DNA of 64,000 nucleotides. Source: Blasia pusilla. Its lineage: Eukaryota > Marchantiophyta > Marchantiopsida > Blasiales. The notes below the pieces were generated by a model that saw only the letters and a program-made list of their open reading frames with translations, was not told the DNA's origin and made no database searches. The first letter of the stretch is position 1, and each line of letters begins with the position of its first letter. Position numbers and translations under genes: made by a program. This document shows positions 36,958 to 48,250 of the stretch, piece after piece. Location of the stretch: assembly GCA_050084515.1 (NCBI GenBank), contig CM114273.1:20336001-20400000 (forward strand). The letters are read 5' to 3'.

Positions 36958-39130
36958 GATTGCTGTATTACAAGAAGGGAGCCGCAGGGCGTAGATAGTA
37001 ATGAACGCCTCCTTCAGGAAAAGATATCGCAGCTGACGCGAGCTATCAACTCCAGAATTCTTCAGTTAACAGCCCATGTATGGTCCTGAAGACTCCAGAG
37101 CCACACAACAACAGCCTAGGTTGAAGAGTAACTGTAGGAGAGATTTTTAACGTGAGGACCCAAAAAAGTGTTATGGAATCAGACGACTAGTGAATCAAAC
37201 TATAGGACTACTACCATGAAAGGAAAGCTACCTTCTAATAGTCGCAAAAGCCATGTTTATCAAACACTTCAACGACGAACCGTTAGGAAATGACAACGTC
37301 GATTCTTGTGGCAAATGATTCATAAAACATGACGTGAAATAGCAATTCATGAAGCGGGGACGACAGTCGACCTTACGAGCCGTGTTTTCAAATCAAACTT
37401 TATTAGCACTTGGTTTCCGTCCAGAGTCACTGCGAGGAGTGCGTGAAGAACGGAATAGCTAGTCCACATTCCATAAAGCAACACTGCCAAATGTGGCAAA
37501 TACAGATAGTGTAATCTCGCAAGGTTGACAACAAATCCATACACTACGCACCATGTGCAGTCTCCAGAACTACCTACAACTCCGTGCAGAGCGCCAATAA
37601 CCGACACTGGTATCGTCGATTACAAACATGCAGACTCAACCCAGTGCAAAACGATATCCCTACTCCATGTCTGGCTTCATGACAAACTCCAGGCACACCT
37701 CATTTGCTCTCCACGAAACACTGCCCCCAACCGCGCATATACACCTCCCCACTGCAAATCAATTATCCCATGGGGAGGGCACACCCACCTCATTCACAAA
37801 CTCCACCTTTTCCTCTCAATCTTCAAGACGACAGTCTATTCTACCTCCTAGATCCATCTATGTATTGCGCAAATCCCAACCGCACGGGACCGGGACCGCA
37901 CTGTTCGATGTGCAACAATCGGAGACACTGATCGTCTTCTACACCATCGCCCCACGTTCCTCTGATGGGTACCCTTCGACACACGAGGAGAGCGCTTGCG
38001 ACCTAAAGGGACGAGGTAGACAAGTTACCCAGCGGCGAGAAACCCAACGTCCATCTCGGACATCGCCGTCTGCTGCAGCGTACCCTTTGGTCCCCTTCCT
38101 TCGGCCGAACACCGTGAAGGGCGCCCCGTGGCCGACTTTCTACGACACGCGTCAAACCGGTCCATGGCGCGATCCCCCACAGAAAGCCAACTTTTAGAAA
38201 GCGCCTGCCCACGTCACTCACGGTCCGCCGTAAAACCGCACCTTAAGTAGGCAACGTAGTCCCGAGGCTCGACACGTAAGGCGATCCGTTGGATGACGTG
38301 GCCGTTCGACCATGAGGTGAGAGTAACGCAGCAGACTCGTGCAGAGTCCCGTCTACCTCTCCCGTAGTAGAGAGTAGCGACTCGGTCTGATAGAAATCGT
38401 CTGTTTGTGCGCATAACGCATCCATCACTGATGGCGCCTCCCAGCCAGCGCGTCGGACCACAGGAGGGACAAGTCGTGCATCGGGGGGATCGTACCCGAG
38501 GAAGAGACGTGTAAGGTGTAACGGGGGAACGAAGCTAGCTGGATAGTGGACGCTCACCACCCTGAGGCGACGACAAAGTTAGAAGGTACCAGCCTGTACT
38601 CTACGCAATAGATCAAAAGCCGTCAAACCGTGACATAGTGTAGATCCTCCTGCTTTTTCTATCCATCGGACAAGCCCATTGATGAGCCGCTCAACGTCAG
38701 GACAAAAAGGCAGTCTATCTTATCTCACCGCCCTCTTCAGTCGGCCCCGGAACGGCCGCCCCACGACCTACTATAACCTACAACGCCGTCATGCCCGCTT
38801 GCCACGCACAGGCAGCTGCAGCAGCATGGCACAACCCCCCCGCGACAAGTGCCAACTTTCACGGTGACCGTCGTCGGCGGTCCATTTCCTTGACTCTACG
38901 TATCCTCTGGTTCAGAGTCCTTCACATTTTCGTGACATATTTTTCTAAGAAACACAACAGTGAACTCTTGAAAATAGCGCCGGGGACGTTAGGGAAGCCG
39001 GGATGTGCGGAAAATGGTGAGGAATGGACATATTGGGAGATAAGAAATTCTTGATGTTTGAACATATACTACAAGCAACTTCGTGGGAATGGAACTTCAA
39101 GCTCCCACGGCTGCCAACGCAATACTAACA
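36958..39130. other. GC-richer upstream region, no gene resolved
   Basis: The 5' flank of the EF-hand-like gene. From about 37850 to 38900 the DNA becomes GC- and CpG-rich compared with its surroundings. The longest frame (plus, 37628-38197) has Ser/Thr/Pro-rich low-complexity content and no motif, so I treat it as chance. It may hold the promoter of the minus-strand gene. Confidence 0.4.
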
Positions 39131-39161
39131 CTAGTAACAATGCCCGTGCATCGCACGGGCA
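39131..39161 (-). mobile_element. Helitron 3' terminus (hairpin plus CTAG)
   Basis: On the minus strand: TGCCCGTGC, loop GAT, GCACGGGCA (39161-39141), then six bases and CTAG ending at 39131, followed by T. A GC-rich hairpin a few bases before CTRR, inserted before T, is the defining Helitron 3' end. The helicase coding to the right is on the same strand, as required. Confidence 0.7.
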
Positions 39162-42084
39162 ATTTAACAATGAGAAAAAAAGTTATCCTTATGTCGCCTC
39201 GCCAAAATGCTCATCTGGTTAGTTTTATATCCATCCCAAGGTATCATTTCTAATTAGGAGATCCAACAACGAAACAAGTTTGCAGCCTAGAATAGATATG
39301 TGACTCCCTGGGGAAAGGAATTGTAAGTAAGAAGGAACAGTAGCACGACGAAGTCTTGAAAATGCCGCATGAGAGCACATAGAGAATGCGATCGATGGAT
39401 TGAGAATCTTCGTTGGTTTTAAATAGTGGAAGAAGGAAGCGGAAAACATGAATAGATAATAATTGATCTATTCAACGCGGCCAAAGTCAAGAGGGAATGA
39501 TAGGCATGACTACAGTAAGGAATGAAGTGATGAATATTCTTGGGTTGAATACTTGTACCACTAGGGTAGTTGGTGATGGTATTCTGAGAAGAATGTAGCA
39601 ATTGAGATTTTTTGCAGGAATAAAACATTAGTATTTCAGGGGTATGTGCATGAACTTATGCAACAGCGTGGAGGAATTGTTGCTTCACTAAGAAGAAGAG
39701 CTTTAGGAAAATTGAAAAAATATAGTTTGATAATGCATGAAATGCATTTCTAACAAAGCATGGAATGATGAAGAAAAGTGTTGGTCCACACAGTAGTAGG
39801 TAATGTCAGATAGAATCAAAAGTAAAAAGCCTTATGGCAATAGTTCAAGTATTTGTAACGCTACTTTGCACAAAGCCAATATGTTGAGTTGAGAAGAAGG
39901 TCAGAGAAGAGAAAATATGATACATGGAAGTTGATTTAGAATTAGAAAGTAAGAGTAACAAGAGCAGGAATGTGTAGCAATGAAGAAAATATGCAATGTA
40001 GAAGTAGTGCCATAAGAGTTGGATATTAGGACGTTGATGAATGTATTGAATCATGTTGTGAATGTTTCATATGAGGTACTTCACAAAACATGCATAATGT
40101 TTGTATTCGGCTGATTTTGCTTATAAATAAGTGAAGAAGGTTACTGATTACATCTTTGCATGAAATGTGAACATTGTCGTGTGGTTATATTCCTTGTAAT
40201 TAATGTCATGTCTTACAAAAATTTAGTGTTAGTGATCTAATCCTAGTCTTTCCGAAATGAGAAAAAAAAAAGTATGAGTAAGAGATTGATGAATTTGCTC
40301 ACTCTTATTCAAGCCAAGAAGATAAAACATTAGTTTATTGGCAAGGGGAAAAATTGAGTGGTGTAGAAATGATGAGAAAGAACAAGAGCAGTTGAGTTAG
40401 ATTTCTATTGTGGACATCGTGGAAGGAACCTGCAACATTGAAATAATAAATATGAGATAAGGGTACATTCAACCTGAAACTATTGAAAGAGTGTGAAATC
40501 CACAGTAAGAGTATAGTAAGATAGAATTCCAAGTTAAAGAGAAGAATGAGGTAAGTGCAATAATACACCTAGAAGATGTAAATAAAGTATAATTCATAGA
40601 AAAATGTCCTTCATTGGCATGGTAAAAGAAAGGAATATTGTATAGTAAGTTTCATAGAATGGACAAAAATAGGAAATCTTTTGCAAACGCATCCAGGATT
40701 AAAATCATGTGTATTTTGGATGAAAACGATGTAAATATGATGGAAGAGCAACATAATAGTGAAGTTCCAAAGCCATTCAGTATAATGGATAAGGGCTAGA
40801 TCACCGTGTGGAGGTATGAAATGCTCTAAAAAACGAACCGATACATTGGGCAAGGCTTGCAAGTGTAGTAGCAGTGAATTCCTACAGTTAAAGAACAACA
40901 ATAATTAAGTGTGGCATACATTAAAACTAAGTACATGGGTGTGGAACAAAAAACCATAATGCAATAGAAGTGAGTGATCTAGTGATAGAAACATACTGAT
41001 TATTATGTGCACTTTTTTTACTTGGAGATTGAAGAATGTTGCCGTAATCACAATTCCCACTTGTACTACTTGGGCATGCAATAGGATGAACTGAGTTCAA
41101 GCCACTGTGGGAAACAATGGTTGGATTGGTGGGAGGTGGTTCTGCTAGAATAATGACATCCCCAAACTTAGGCAAAATAGGGAAATGGATCGGGGTATCA
41201 ACATCAATGGGAAGTGGTTCAAATTCAGGGAGTTGGTCATTCTCACAATGTTGTTCTCATGCGATCAATTAGATGAGTTTCTTTTGCTGAAGTTAGATCA
41301 AGAAGCATGTTCAAAGGAAGTTGCATCTGGAGTCTTACTACACAGAGTCGATCTACCCTTATGACACCAGAGACAAGATTGAATACTTTTGTTGCGTCCT
41401 TTCTAGTCAAGGTAGTTTCCTTAAGGTTTATATTCTTGAATTTGAGCACCTCTTTCTGAATACCTAAGAAAAATATGACATAACACTTAGAAACATATAC
41501 AATCAACTTGAACCTACTGATTTGAAGGAAAAAGATGGCATGGTAATAAATGGTGAAGCATGGCAATATGGACCTGAAGCTGACGCATCTTTGTTCAGAC
41601 GACGGAATTTAGCTTCCCCTATTTGTCCTTGGTTAATGAGACTCTCTATTTATCTTCCAATTACACCATGCTCCCAGAAATCAGGAACCATTGCCAGGTT
41701 ATCCATGCAATTAATATGATTTTCTTAGGAAAGATGAATCGTGGATTGTACTCTTCAGGTTGAGCATGGATATCATTCAATATCATGCTAGCAAAGTTGA
41801 GATAGCTAGCTGGTACCTGCTGGTAAATAGTCAGTAGGATTCAAAACAATATTTCAGCAAGGAGAGCTTAGGAGTTAGTAGAAACCTCATTGCTAGCTTG
41901 TCGAGGATGTTGCCCTATAGATTGATCCACATTTGGTGGTGGCACAGGATTTGCATCTTGGTGGAACAAAGGAAGCAATCCTTCCTGATTAGAAGTATTA
42001 GTTGATCTTGCAGTCCTACCTCTGGTAGATGCGCCTCGAGATGCCATCTGCAACAGATTAATACATGATAGGATATACATGAGG
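39162..42084 (-). mobile_element. Helitron 3' body, no intact gene
   Basis: Between the helicase and the 3' terminus. A short minus-strand frame beginning MASRGASTRGRTARSTNTSN (start near 42043, to 41868) looks like a real N-terminus because it has non-AT-driven composition; plant Helitrons often carry a second gene such as an RPA70-like protein here, but no OB-fold motif is visible. A frame at 41243-41566 (VLKFKNINLKETTLTRKDAT) could be a later piece. The rest is AT-rich with purine strand bias. Confidence 0.4.
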
Positions 42085-43326
42085 TCAAGATGGCAAATCA
42101 GATTGACCAATAACTATAAAATCTGAAGGTACAAGAGAACCTAATATGCGAAGTTGGGCTCTCTTACGTATACACAATAACATTTCATATGTTAGTCCAA
42201 CAGCAAAGATCGTTTTGATGACTAGTAGGCAAGGGCCAGTAATAGTTGAACCTTGGCTCTTATGAGTTTCATGGCATACCCCAAGACAAGCGGGAATGTT
42301 TTTTCTTAACATACCTCTGGTTTGATCCATACCTAAGGGTTGAAAAATTAGTCTTATTCAGATACATTTTTTTAGTTTTTTTAACATAGCTAAATCTAAA
42401 GTATTAAAAAAAAAACCAACCCCTACAATTAATTTTTAATTCCAATCCAATCTGTTAAAAGTGAGCTTATGGAAAAGACTAAGCAAGCCTCCCTAGTTAA
42501 TGCCACTAATTTTCCTTTTGATTCCAGGGCGACAATGATGGTGGTTAAGTCACCACCTTCGTAGATGAGATCAGAGACAATTCCTATAGATCCATTAGCA
42601 ACCTGGTACTTTAGGTTCACATTCAAAGTGAGCATAACCTTGCATTGGATTGCAACAAAAGGTAGTTGATGAAATGAGCTATCATTAATCCATAAATTAA
42701 ATTTAGGCAGCAGAGGTGCATCAGTCAACATAGGTACTAGAATCATTGTAGCTTCACCAAAAAGCCGACGTAGGGCAAGAAAATTAAACATTGAAACATC
42801 CTTATAATGAGTACACATGATTGTTGTGTCAAATTGTACATAATCAATTGCCTCGTTTTTTGAAATAAAACAAGAAGACAAACACTCGTCAATATTTGAT
42901 TGAGTGGGTTGTACAGATCTCATTTTTTAAAGGAACTCATAAAACAATTGATCATGTAAGTGACGCATAGGGGTCCTCAACTCATATGAACGTGAAATAT
43001 GTACAAGTGGGGATAAGGAAATATGACAAGCACGACAATAACCTGAACATCTATGGCTACACAAAGGTGGGAGTTGGCAAAAGTCTCCAACAAGAATAAG
43101 CAACTTCTTACCAAAGACATTAGGAGGTGTACATGTGGATACTTCATTAATGCGAATTGCTACAACCTGAAGTAACTTATTTGTTAGCATTCAACACTCA
43201 CAAATTCCAATTACCTCGGACATCTTTAATCTATGGTATGAATCAGAAGTGGCATGTATTGATGGTAGATCACCATGTATTGGTATTGCAAACGCTGAAT
43301 GGATTGTTGTTGCATCAGGGTGAAGT
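42085..43326 (-). pseudogene. Helitron Pif1-like helicase, C-terminal two thirds
   Basis: The minus strand from 43326 gives DATTIHSAFAIPIHGDLPS (motif Thr-x-His-Ser after the first helicase motifs), then GKKLLILVGDFCQLPPL (motif III, about 43105-43060). Then comes LPKFNLWIND and VANGSIGIVSDLIYEGGD (about 42600-42530), and THKSQGSTI (the Lys-Ser-Gln-Gly motif, about 42255). This is the standard order of the Pif1-type 5'-3' helicase in Helitron RepHel proteins. Stops at 43191-43193 and 42924-42926 and other breaks show decay. Its N-terminal half is found in the opposite orientation at 43971-44546. Confidence 0.8.
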
Positions 43327-43970
43327 TGTCACGTATTTTACGATAGATAGGTGAGATCTAGTAGAGCACCTTCGCAAGTAGTGGAGGACATGCTCAAAAG
43401 ATAAAGGATGACCTGGTAAGGCCCTGGGAAACCTGAGAGAGCAGGTTTTCCCTTCGTTTCGGATCATTTGGAGCCATATTGAGAAACTTACTATTCTTGA
43501 TAAGTACCATTTTGAGTATATAGTCGAATTTCTATTTTGGAAAGTGGCCCTTTACCTCCTACATCAGGTCTATAGCCAAGTAGGTGACTTGGGAGCATAG
43601 GTTACCATGGAGAGAGCTTGGGAGAGGGGAGGGATATACCTCAAGAAGAGAGTGCTTGAGAGCTCATTATCTCTTTGTTGAACCTCTTGGTACGAGGCGG
43701 CGGAGCTATAGTCCCTTTCCTTGTGAGTGGAATCCAAGCCTCTCATTAGGAGAGTGGGTTTGGTTTGACATTGACAGAGATATATGTGAGAGTGCACACA
43801 TGTGAGAGCTATGGTGTTGTGAGAGAGATTTGACCTTATTTAAATAGAGATATTTTAGTACTTATCGCCTCTCTGTTTGGGTGCCATGAGTTAGCATGGG
43901 ATCGTGTGTGTTTTTGTGTGTGTTCGGTGATAACGATGTATGTTGTGTAGCGATGTGTATGCGCACGACA
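43327..43970 (+). mobile_element. LTR of the main Ty3 family (644 bp), inserted in the helicase
   Basis: Starts TGTCACGTATTTTACG and ends GCGCACGACA; TG...CA rule satisfied. Same sequence blocks as 57838-58461 and 25354-25908. It abuts the helicase coding at 43326, where AAGT (reverse ACTT) matches ACTT at 44543-44546 beside the R segment of copy B. It is probably copy B's own 5' LTR. Confidence 0.85.
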
Positions 43971-44546
43971 ACATGATGAACTCATCTTCTTCTTTTTTAA
44001 GTGAGACTTTAGAAGTATATTTTTTCCTTTGCCATAATCCAAACTGCCCCACATATACTCCAAGAGCTTCACTTCTTATAGACTCAATAATTATTTTTTG
44101 TTGCTTTTATCCTCCTACTTATAGTAACCCCCCATGTTTAGTCAATAGTATAGATGCCCAACGCAACCTTTAGAGTCATGTGCACGAAGCGGAAATAATA
44201 GCCAAAGCTACTGCTATTTTGCAGCCTGAATTAGATCTAGATTTCAAATTTCATTCTTCCTCAAGAAATTCAATGTAATGAAATGCATGAGTAGTATTCA
44301 AATATTGGGGAGTGTAACAAACAAATCAGCCATTCAGATACTAGCTATCCACCTATTAGTCTGCTCAATCCTAAACAACTTCTACTTTTCACGGAACTTA
44401 AGCAACTACGTTCTGGCCTAGTTATCTTGAAAGGTGCTCCTAGTTGTGGTAAATCATTTTTCATTTCATTCATGTACCAATTTTGGAAATTCATCATGAT
44501 GTTCCCCATATTAACTGCCACCATATGCATTGCAGCTATTTGACTT
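43971..44546 (+). pseudogene. Helitron Pif1-like helicase, N-terminal part, inverted
   Basis: Plus-strand reading in broken frames: VHEAEIIAKATAILQPELDL (about 44172), then SLLNPKQLLLF and a Walker A box GLVILKGAPSCGKSFF (about 44420-44467), then ILTATICIAAI up to 44539. Leu-Asn-x-x-Gln before a Walker A Gly-x-x-x-x-Gly-Lys-Ser is typical for Pif1-like helicases. The next residues of the family are found at 43326 on the minus strand, so the two halves were once joined at the ACTT site. The block is now flipped between two LTR ends. Confidence 0.75.
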
Positions 44547-44674
44547 TGTCGTGCGCATGCACATCGCTACACAACATACATCGTTGTCACCGAATACACA
44601 CACAAACACGCACGATCCCATGCTAACTCATGGCACCAAAACATAGAGGCCAGAAGTACCAAAATATCTTCAAT
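44547..44674 (-). repeat. 128-bp LTR-tail segment (R) at the 3' end of copy B
   Basis: On the minus strand it runs ATTGAAGATATTTTGGTACT to GCGCACGACA, homologous and equal in length to 57708-57835 of copy A. It follows the GGAGGCG purine stretch. There is no complete LTR beyond it: helicase DNA follows directly. Confidence 0.85.
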
Positions 44675-45497
44675 CGCCTCCCTAGTTGGTTAGGTCCCTC
44701 TAACTTCAGATAGTCATCTATCCCTACCTACAATGACATACATCTTTAAGACGCTAAGAGCAAAAAGGCCGGATGCTCATATGGCCCCGTGGTTAGTCAC
44801 CTTCTTGTCATCCATGACATAGACGAAAGTCGCAATCTAAGTCTATCTAATATCTTCTCTATGTACATCTGGGACATATCCATCGTCTCTGAAGAACCCT
44901 AGTGAGAGGTGGCGTCACACATGCCATATGCCACCCTCTTGAACATCCATCACAGACTAGCATAGAGGCTACATCACAGGAAGAACCACACAACATACAT
45001 CGCAAGCATGCAAGAACTATTGCTAAGCTCGGATCAACCCTACCATAAATTTTAGGAAGGTGATATGGCGCATAGTTACACACATGATCATTCCAAACCA
45101 TACCATCGCATCCCTCCAATAAGAGAACACCAGATGGTAAAACCTTACGCACTCTCAAGATAGTGCGCCCTACACTCACATCCAACGTCGTGGGTATCGT
45201 CTGCTGCAAGTAGACATAGTCTCCCTGATGAAACCTCCGGATAGTAGGTTTATATCCACCTCCTCGAATAGTTGCATAACTCAACGTATCCCGATGGTGC
45301 GCAATTGCCAAGTTCTCAAACGCCATGGGCATCAATCTCCGAAACAACTCAGCCCTCTCAAAACATGCTTGCATCCAAACATCATGTTCATCAATATTCC
45401 ACACCTCACCAATATCTCGACGAATGGCCGCACGTAAATTTGGCTCTCGGACATAAAGTAGCAAGTACAGTGCAAAAGACGTTAAGGATGCCTGCAA
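44675..45497 (-). pseudogene. Copy B: integrase C-terminal region and PHD finger
   Basis: Minus-strand frame of 212 residues (45497-44859). It begins with the integrase tail (SLTSFALYLLLYVREPNLRA), has the RRFHQGDYVYLQQ segment, then DGMVWNDHVCNYAPYHLP, and ends with a PHD finger. The zinc ligands are CMLCG, VCDGC, WHMAC and WICPRC, all intact (C4-H-C3). The stop at 44859 follows CPRCT as in copies A and C. DNA between 44675 and 44858 is the 3' untranslated part with the conserved pre-polypurine phrase (near 44692-44713). Confidence 0.85.
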
Positions 45498-45930
45498 GGT
45501 GAATTTTTATCCCATCGCCAACCACGGAAACTAAAGGTCATAATCTCTTAGGTGACCTCTCTGCAAGCCATACTAGCGCAATCCTCTCTTCACCGTCTAC
45601 ACAACCCTCTCCGCTAGTCCATCCGCCTCTGGATGATCTCGCGAAGTGGTACGGTGGTTGATCAGCGCTCCCATCCTACCAAACTTGCAACACATATCTC
45701 CCCTCCCACCAGAATTATCTGGCCCGTTGTAGGATCCGATCTCCCTCTCTAGCATCCATTGTGCTTGCAATGCTACGAGTACGCAGGTACTCCAAGACCA
45801 TTGCATCGTCGTGAATTTATCATCCACCTATCGTCTCCTCACCAACCTCTGGATCTAAGGACTCTCCATCAGATCTCGCCATCAAAGTCTTAGCAATCTG
45901 GTTCTCCATAGCCAACAAGCCCAAATAGGC
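45498..45930 (-). pseudogene. Copy B: integrase core remnant
   Basis: Minus strand, heavily broken. RTTSRDHPEADGLAERVV (45650-45597) carries the catalytic Glu segment. The first two catalytic aspartates cannot be read, because about 250 bp relative to copies A and C are missing or scrambled near 45670-45830. Confidence 0.65.
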
Positions 45931-46492
45931 TTACGCGTGCCATCCTGGCACGAACTCCTCATCACTCTCGCCATGCCAACAAGCTCCTGTCGCATCTCGC
46001 TGACTCGGGCATGGGTTACGGCTCAAACCATCTACATCTTGGTTGAGCATACCAGGTCCATGCACCACCTGGAAGTCATACTCCTGCAACAAAAGAGCCC
46101 ACCTCGCAAGCTTCCATGTAAGCCTGTTGGACTCCATCAACCACTTAAGTGGCTGATGATCAGCGATAATGGTAAAAGGGTTTTCGAATAGATAACACCT
46201 GACATGTGCAACAACCCACACTGCAGCCAAGCACTCATCCTCATACGAGCTACACTTTATCTCTGCAGCATTGTTTGAGCGATTAGCGTAAGCCACCACG
46301 AACTCTCTACCATCATCGTCAAGCTGGGTGAGCACGGCTCCAAGCCCCAACATGCTTCAATCGGTATGCAACTCGAAAGGACGCTCCCTGATCGGTCTCC
46401 TCAATATGGGCACGTTGAAATGCTCTCTCTTGCTCATCCCCCCAATGCCACTCCTGATCCACCTTGGTCAGCAAGGTCAACGGCTTCGTTTT
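45931..46492 (-). pseudogene. Copy B: RNase H domain
   Basis: Minus-strand frame of 140 residues (46353-45931) from MLGLGAVLTQLDDDGREF through SSYEDECLAAVW and IADHQPLKWLME to NQDVDGLSR. The first catalytic Asp sits just upstream of this frame. The other acidic positions (Glu in ECLA, Asp in ADH and DVDG) are present. It would degrade the RNA strand during reverse transcription. Confidence 0.85.
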
Positions 46493-46880
46493 TTAACTGA
46501 AATCCTTAATGTATCGTCGATACAAGTTTGCCAATCCTATGAATGCATGAACTCGACTCATATCTGTAGGGCGTGGAATGCGTGAAATAACATCTACCTT
46601 TGTCTGATGCACACCAAGGCCCCCTAGGTATATCGTATGACCCGCGTACTCAATCTGGTCATAGAAGAACTTGCACTTGCATGGATTTAGCTTCAACCCA
46701 TGTAACTGCAATCGTCGAAACACCTCCTCTACATTTCGCTCATGCTCCTCAACTGTGGCGCTAAAGACTACGATGTCATCAATATAACACCTTGCAAATT
46801 CGAGACCTGCCAAGATCCTATCCATGACCCTTAGAAACTTAGTCGGGGTGTTCTTTGACCCAAGTGGTAAGAACTTCCAC
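46493..46880 (-). pseudogene. Copy B: reverse transcriptase, 3' half only
   Basis: Minus strand from FLPLGSKNTPTKF through CYIDDIVVFSATV (catalytic Tyr-x-Asp-Asp) to FIGLANLYRRYIKDFS. Everything upstream of the FLPLG box is absent: at about 46880 the sequence switches to plus-strand element DNA. Confidence 0.85.
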
Positions 46881-47340
46881 TTGGACTTCTTGGGATGTTC
46901 TACGGATACACCAAGAGATGATAACCACAACATCGAGCGTGGTTCAAAGTACAGCACATGCAAGAGATGAGACTTTGCAATTGGCAGCACGGGAGCAGTC
47001 GAGTTCTATTGTCCAAGACGCGGTTGTACCATAACAACCCCGGATACCAACGCCAGAGAGTCCTACCGTAGGCACAATGGAGACTTGGGAACCAAATAAG
47101 GGCCCTAAGTTGAGAGGAGGAGAGCGGCGCCGGATACATCAGTTCCTTAGGATTTTTATGAGCTGATTTGCATTCACCATGCAAGATTTGGGTACGTTGA
47201 AAGGTCCAGGGATCCACATTAAGTTGTCTTCCAACACGCCAATCTTTTGACAAAATTACATGTAAAATGATATGGAGAGGGCTCTGATTCAGAGTAGGAG
47301 CCGGAACTTGGTTGGAGCAGCACAATTTCCGAGCCAGATA
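46881..47340 (+). pseudogene. Fragment: end of methyltransferase region to start of RT, plus strand
   Basis: From TTGGACTTCTTGGGATGTTC onward this follows copy A 54281-54710 phrase by phrase (GAGAGTCCTACCGTAG, GGCCCTAAGTTGAG, GATATGGAGAGGGCTCTGAT). It covers the tail after methyltransferase motif X and the lead-in to reverse transcriptase, then ends. The orientation is opposite to the neighbouring copy B pol. Confidence 0.75.
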
Positions 47341-47879
47341 CCAACAAATGCCAAGAGAACGTGGTAACCAAGTAGGAGAATATATGCCTTCATAGTACGG
47401 GCGGCTACATAGTTGAGAGCTACATATAGTTGAATATGGTAGATTCAGATGTACGTAGAAGGAGAAATTTGTGAAACTTGTTGGCTTTCGAGCATGCATG
47501 GGATTTGTGATGGTAGTTTGTTAGCCACTGCGAGTCAATTGGGTGTAGACTCATCGGTACTCTTTTGACTCCGACGAGATGAGTGGCCTCCAACAAAGTG
47601 TTAGTGATGGGGACACATGCGCTGATGCCAATGCGTAGTCCGCATCCGCTCACGGGAGGTTCGACCTGGTGCTTGAGGGGATTATCGTGATGGGGAGTTT
47701 GTCGCACCACATGGAGGAGGTAGTGTTAATTGTTAAGTAGATTATTGGCGGACGTGTTCACATTACACGTTCAAGTACTTTTTCCTGCACTTGTCTCGTT
47801 TCATTAAGAGTGTTGTGTATCAAGTAGAGCTTAGGCTAGATGGGTAAAGCGATGATGATAAGTATAGACTCCTTGCATA
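47341..47879. other. No gene recognised, within the retroelement cluster
   Basis: No match to other parts of the family was found by eye. It may hold the 5' LTR or leader start of copy E, but TG and CA ends were not found. Confidence 0.35.
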
Positions 47880-48250
47880 CATAGCATGTATGTGGATATA
47901 AGGCGGTTGCATGCCTTATATCTGTATGACCCGAGAGAGAGTGTCAATAGCTTAGGTGAGCTAGTTTGGGAGGCTCATGGTGAGTTTGCATGAGGCCAAG
48001 TGCGTCCTCACGGGAGCAAAGGTGAGCTAGTGAGGAGTGTGAAGACATTAGTGGGAGACTCTCGGTGAGTCTTAGTGCTTGAGCACGTGAGGCAGGGTTG
48101 TCATTATGACGTTCTTCTAGATTTTGAAGGAAAGGGGTAGCGCGAGGAGTGGTGGCTAAGTGACACAAAGTGGAGTGAGATATCGATCGAGGGGTTTTGA
48201 GTGAGGAACCACACCGGCTCCCATCCGTGGGTGGATTGTTTCTCACGTGC
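47880..48250 (+). mobile_element. Copy E: untranslated leader
   Basis: Shares order and wording with 3040-3500 (GAGCTAGTGAGGAGTGTGA, GTTCTTCTAG, CTCCCATCCGTGGGTGGAT). It runs into gag. Confidence 0.6.

Noticed and set aside
37628-38197. A 189-residue plus-strand open frame.
   Set aside because: GC-rich, Ser/Thr/Pro-rich composition, no motif, and no splice logic; long frames are expected by chance in such DNA.
44141-44154. A minus-strand TCTATACTATTGAC resembling a Helitron 5' end, which with 39131 would give a tidy 5-kb Helitron inserted between A and T.
   Set aside because: Plus-strand helicase-like coding (43971-44546) appears to run through this point, so the phrase lies inside the gene and is best seen as chance.
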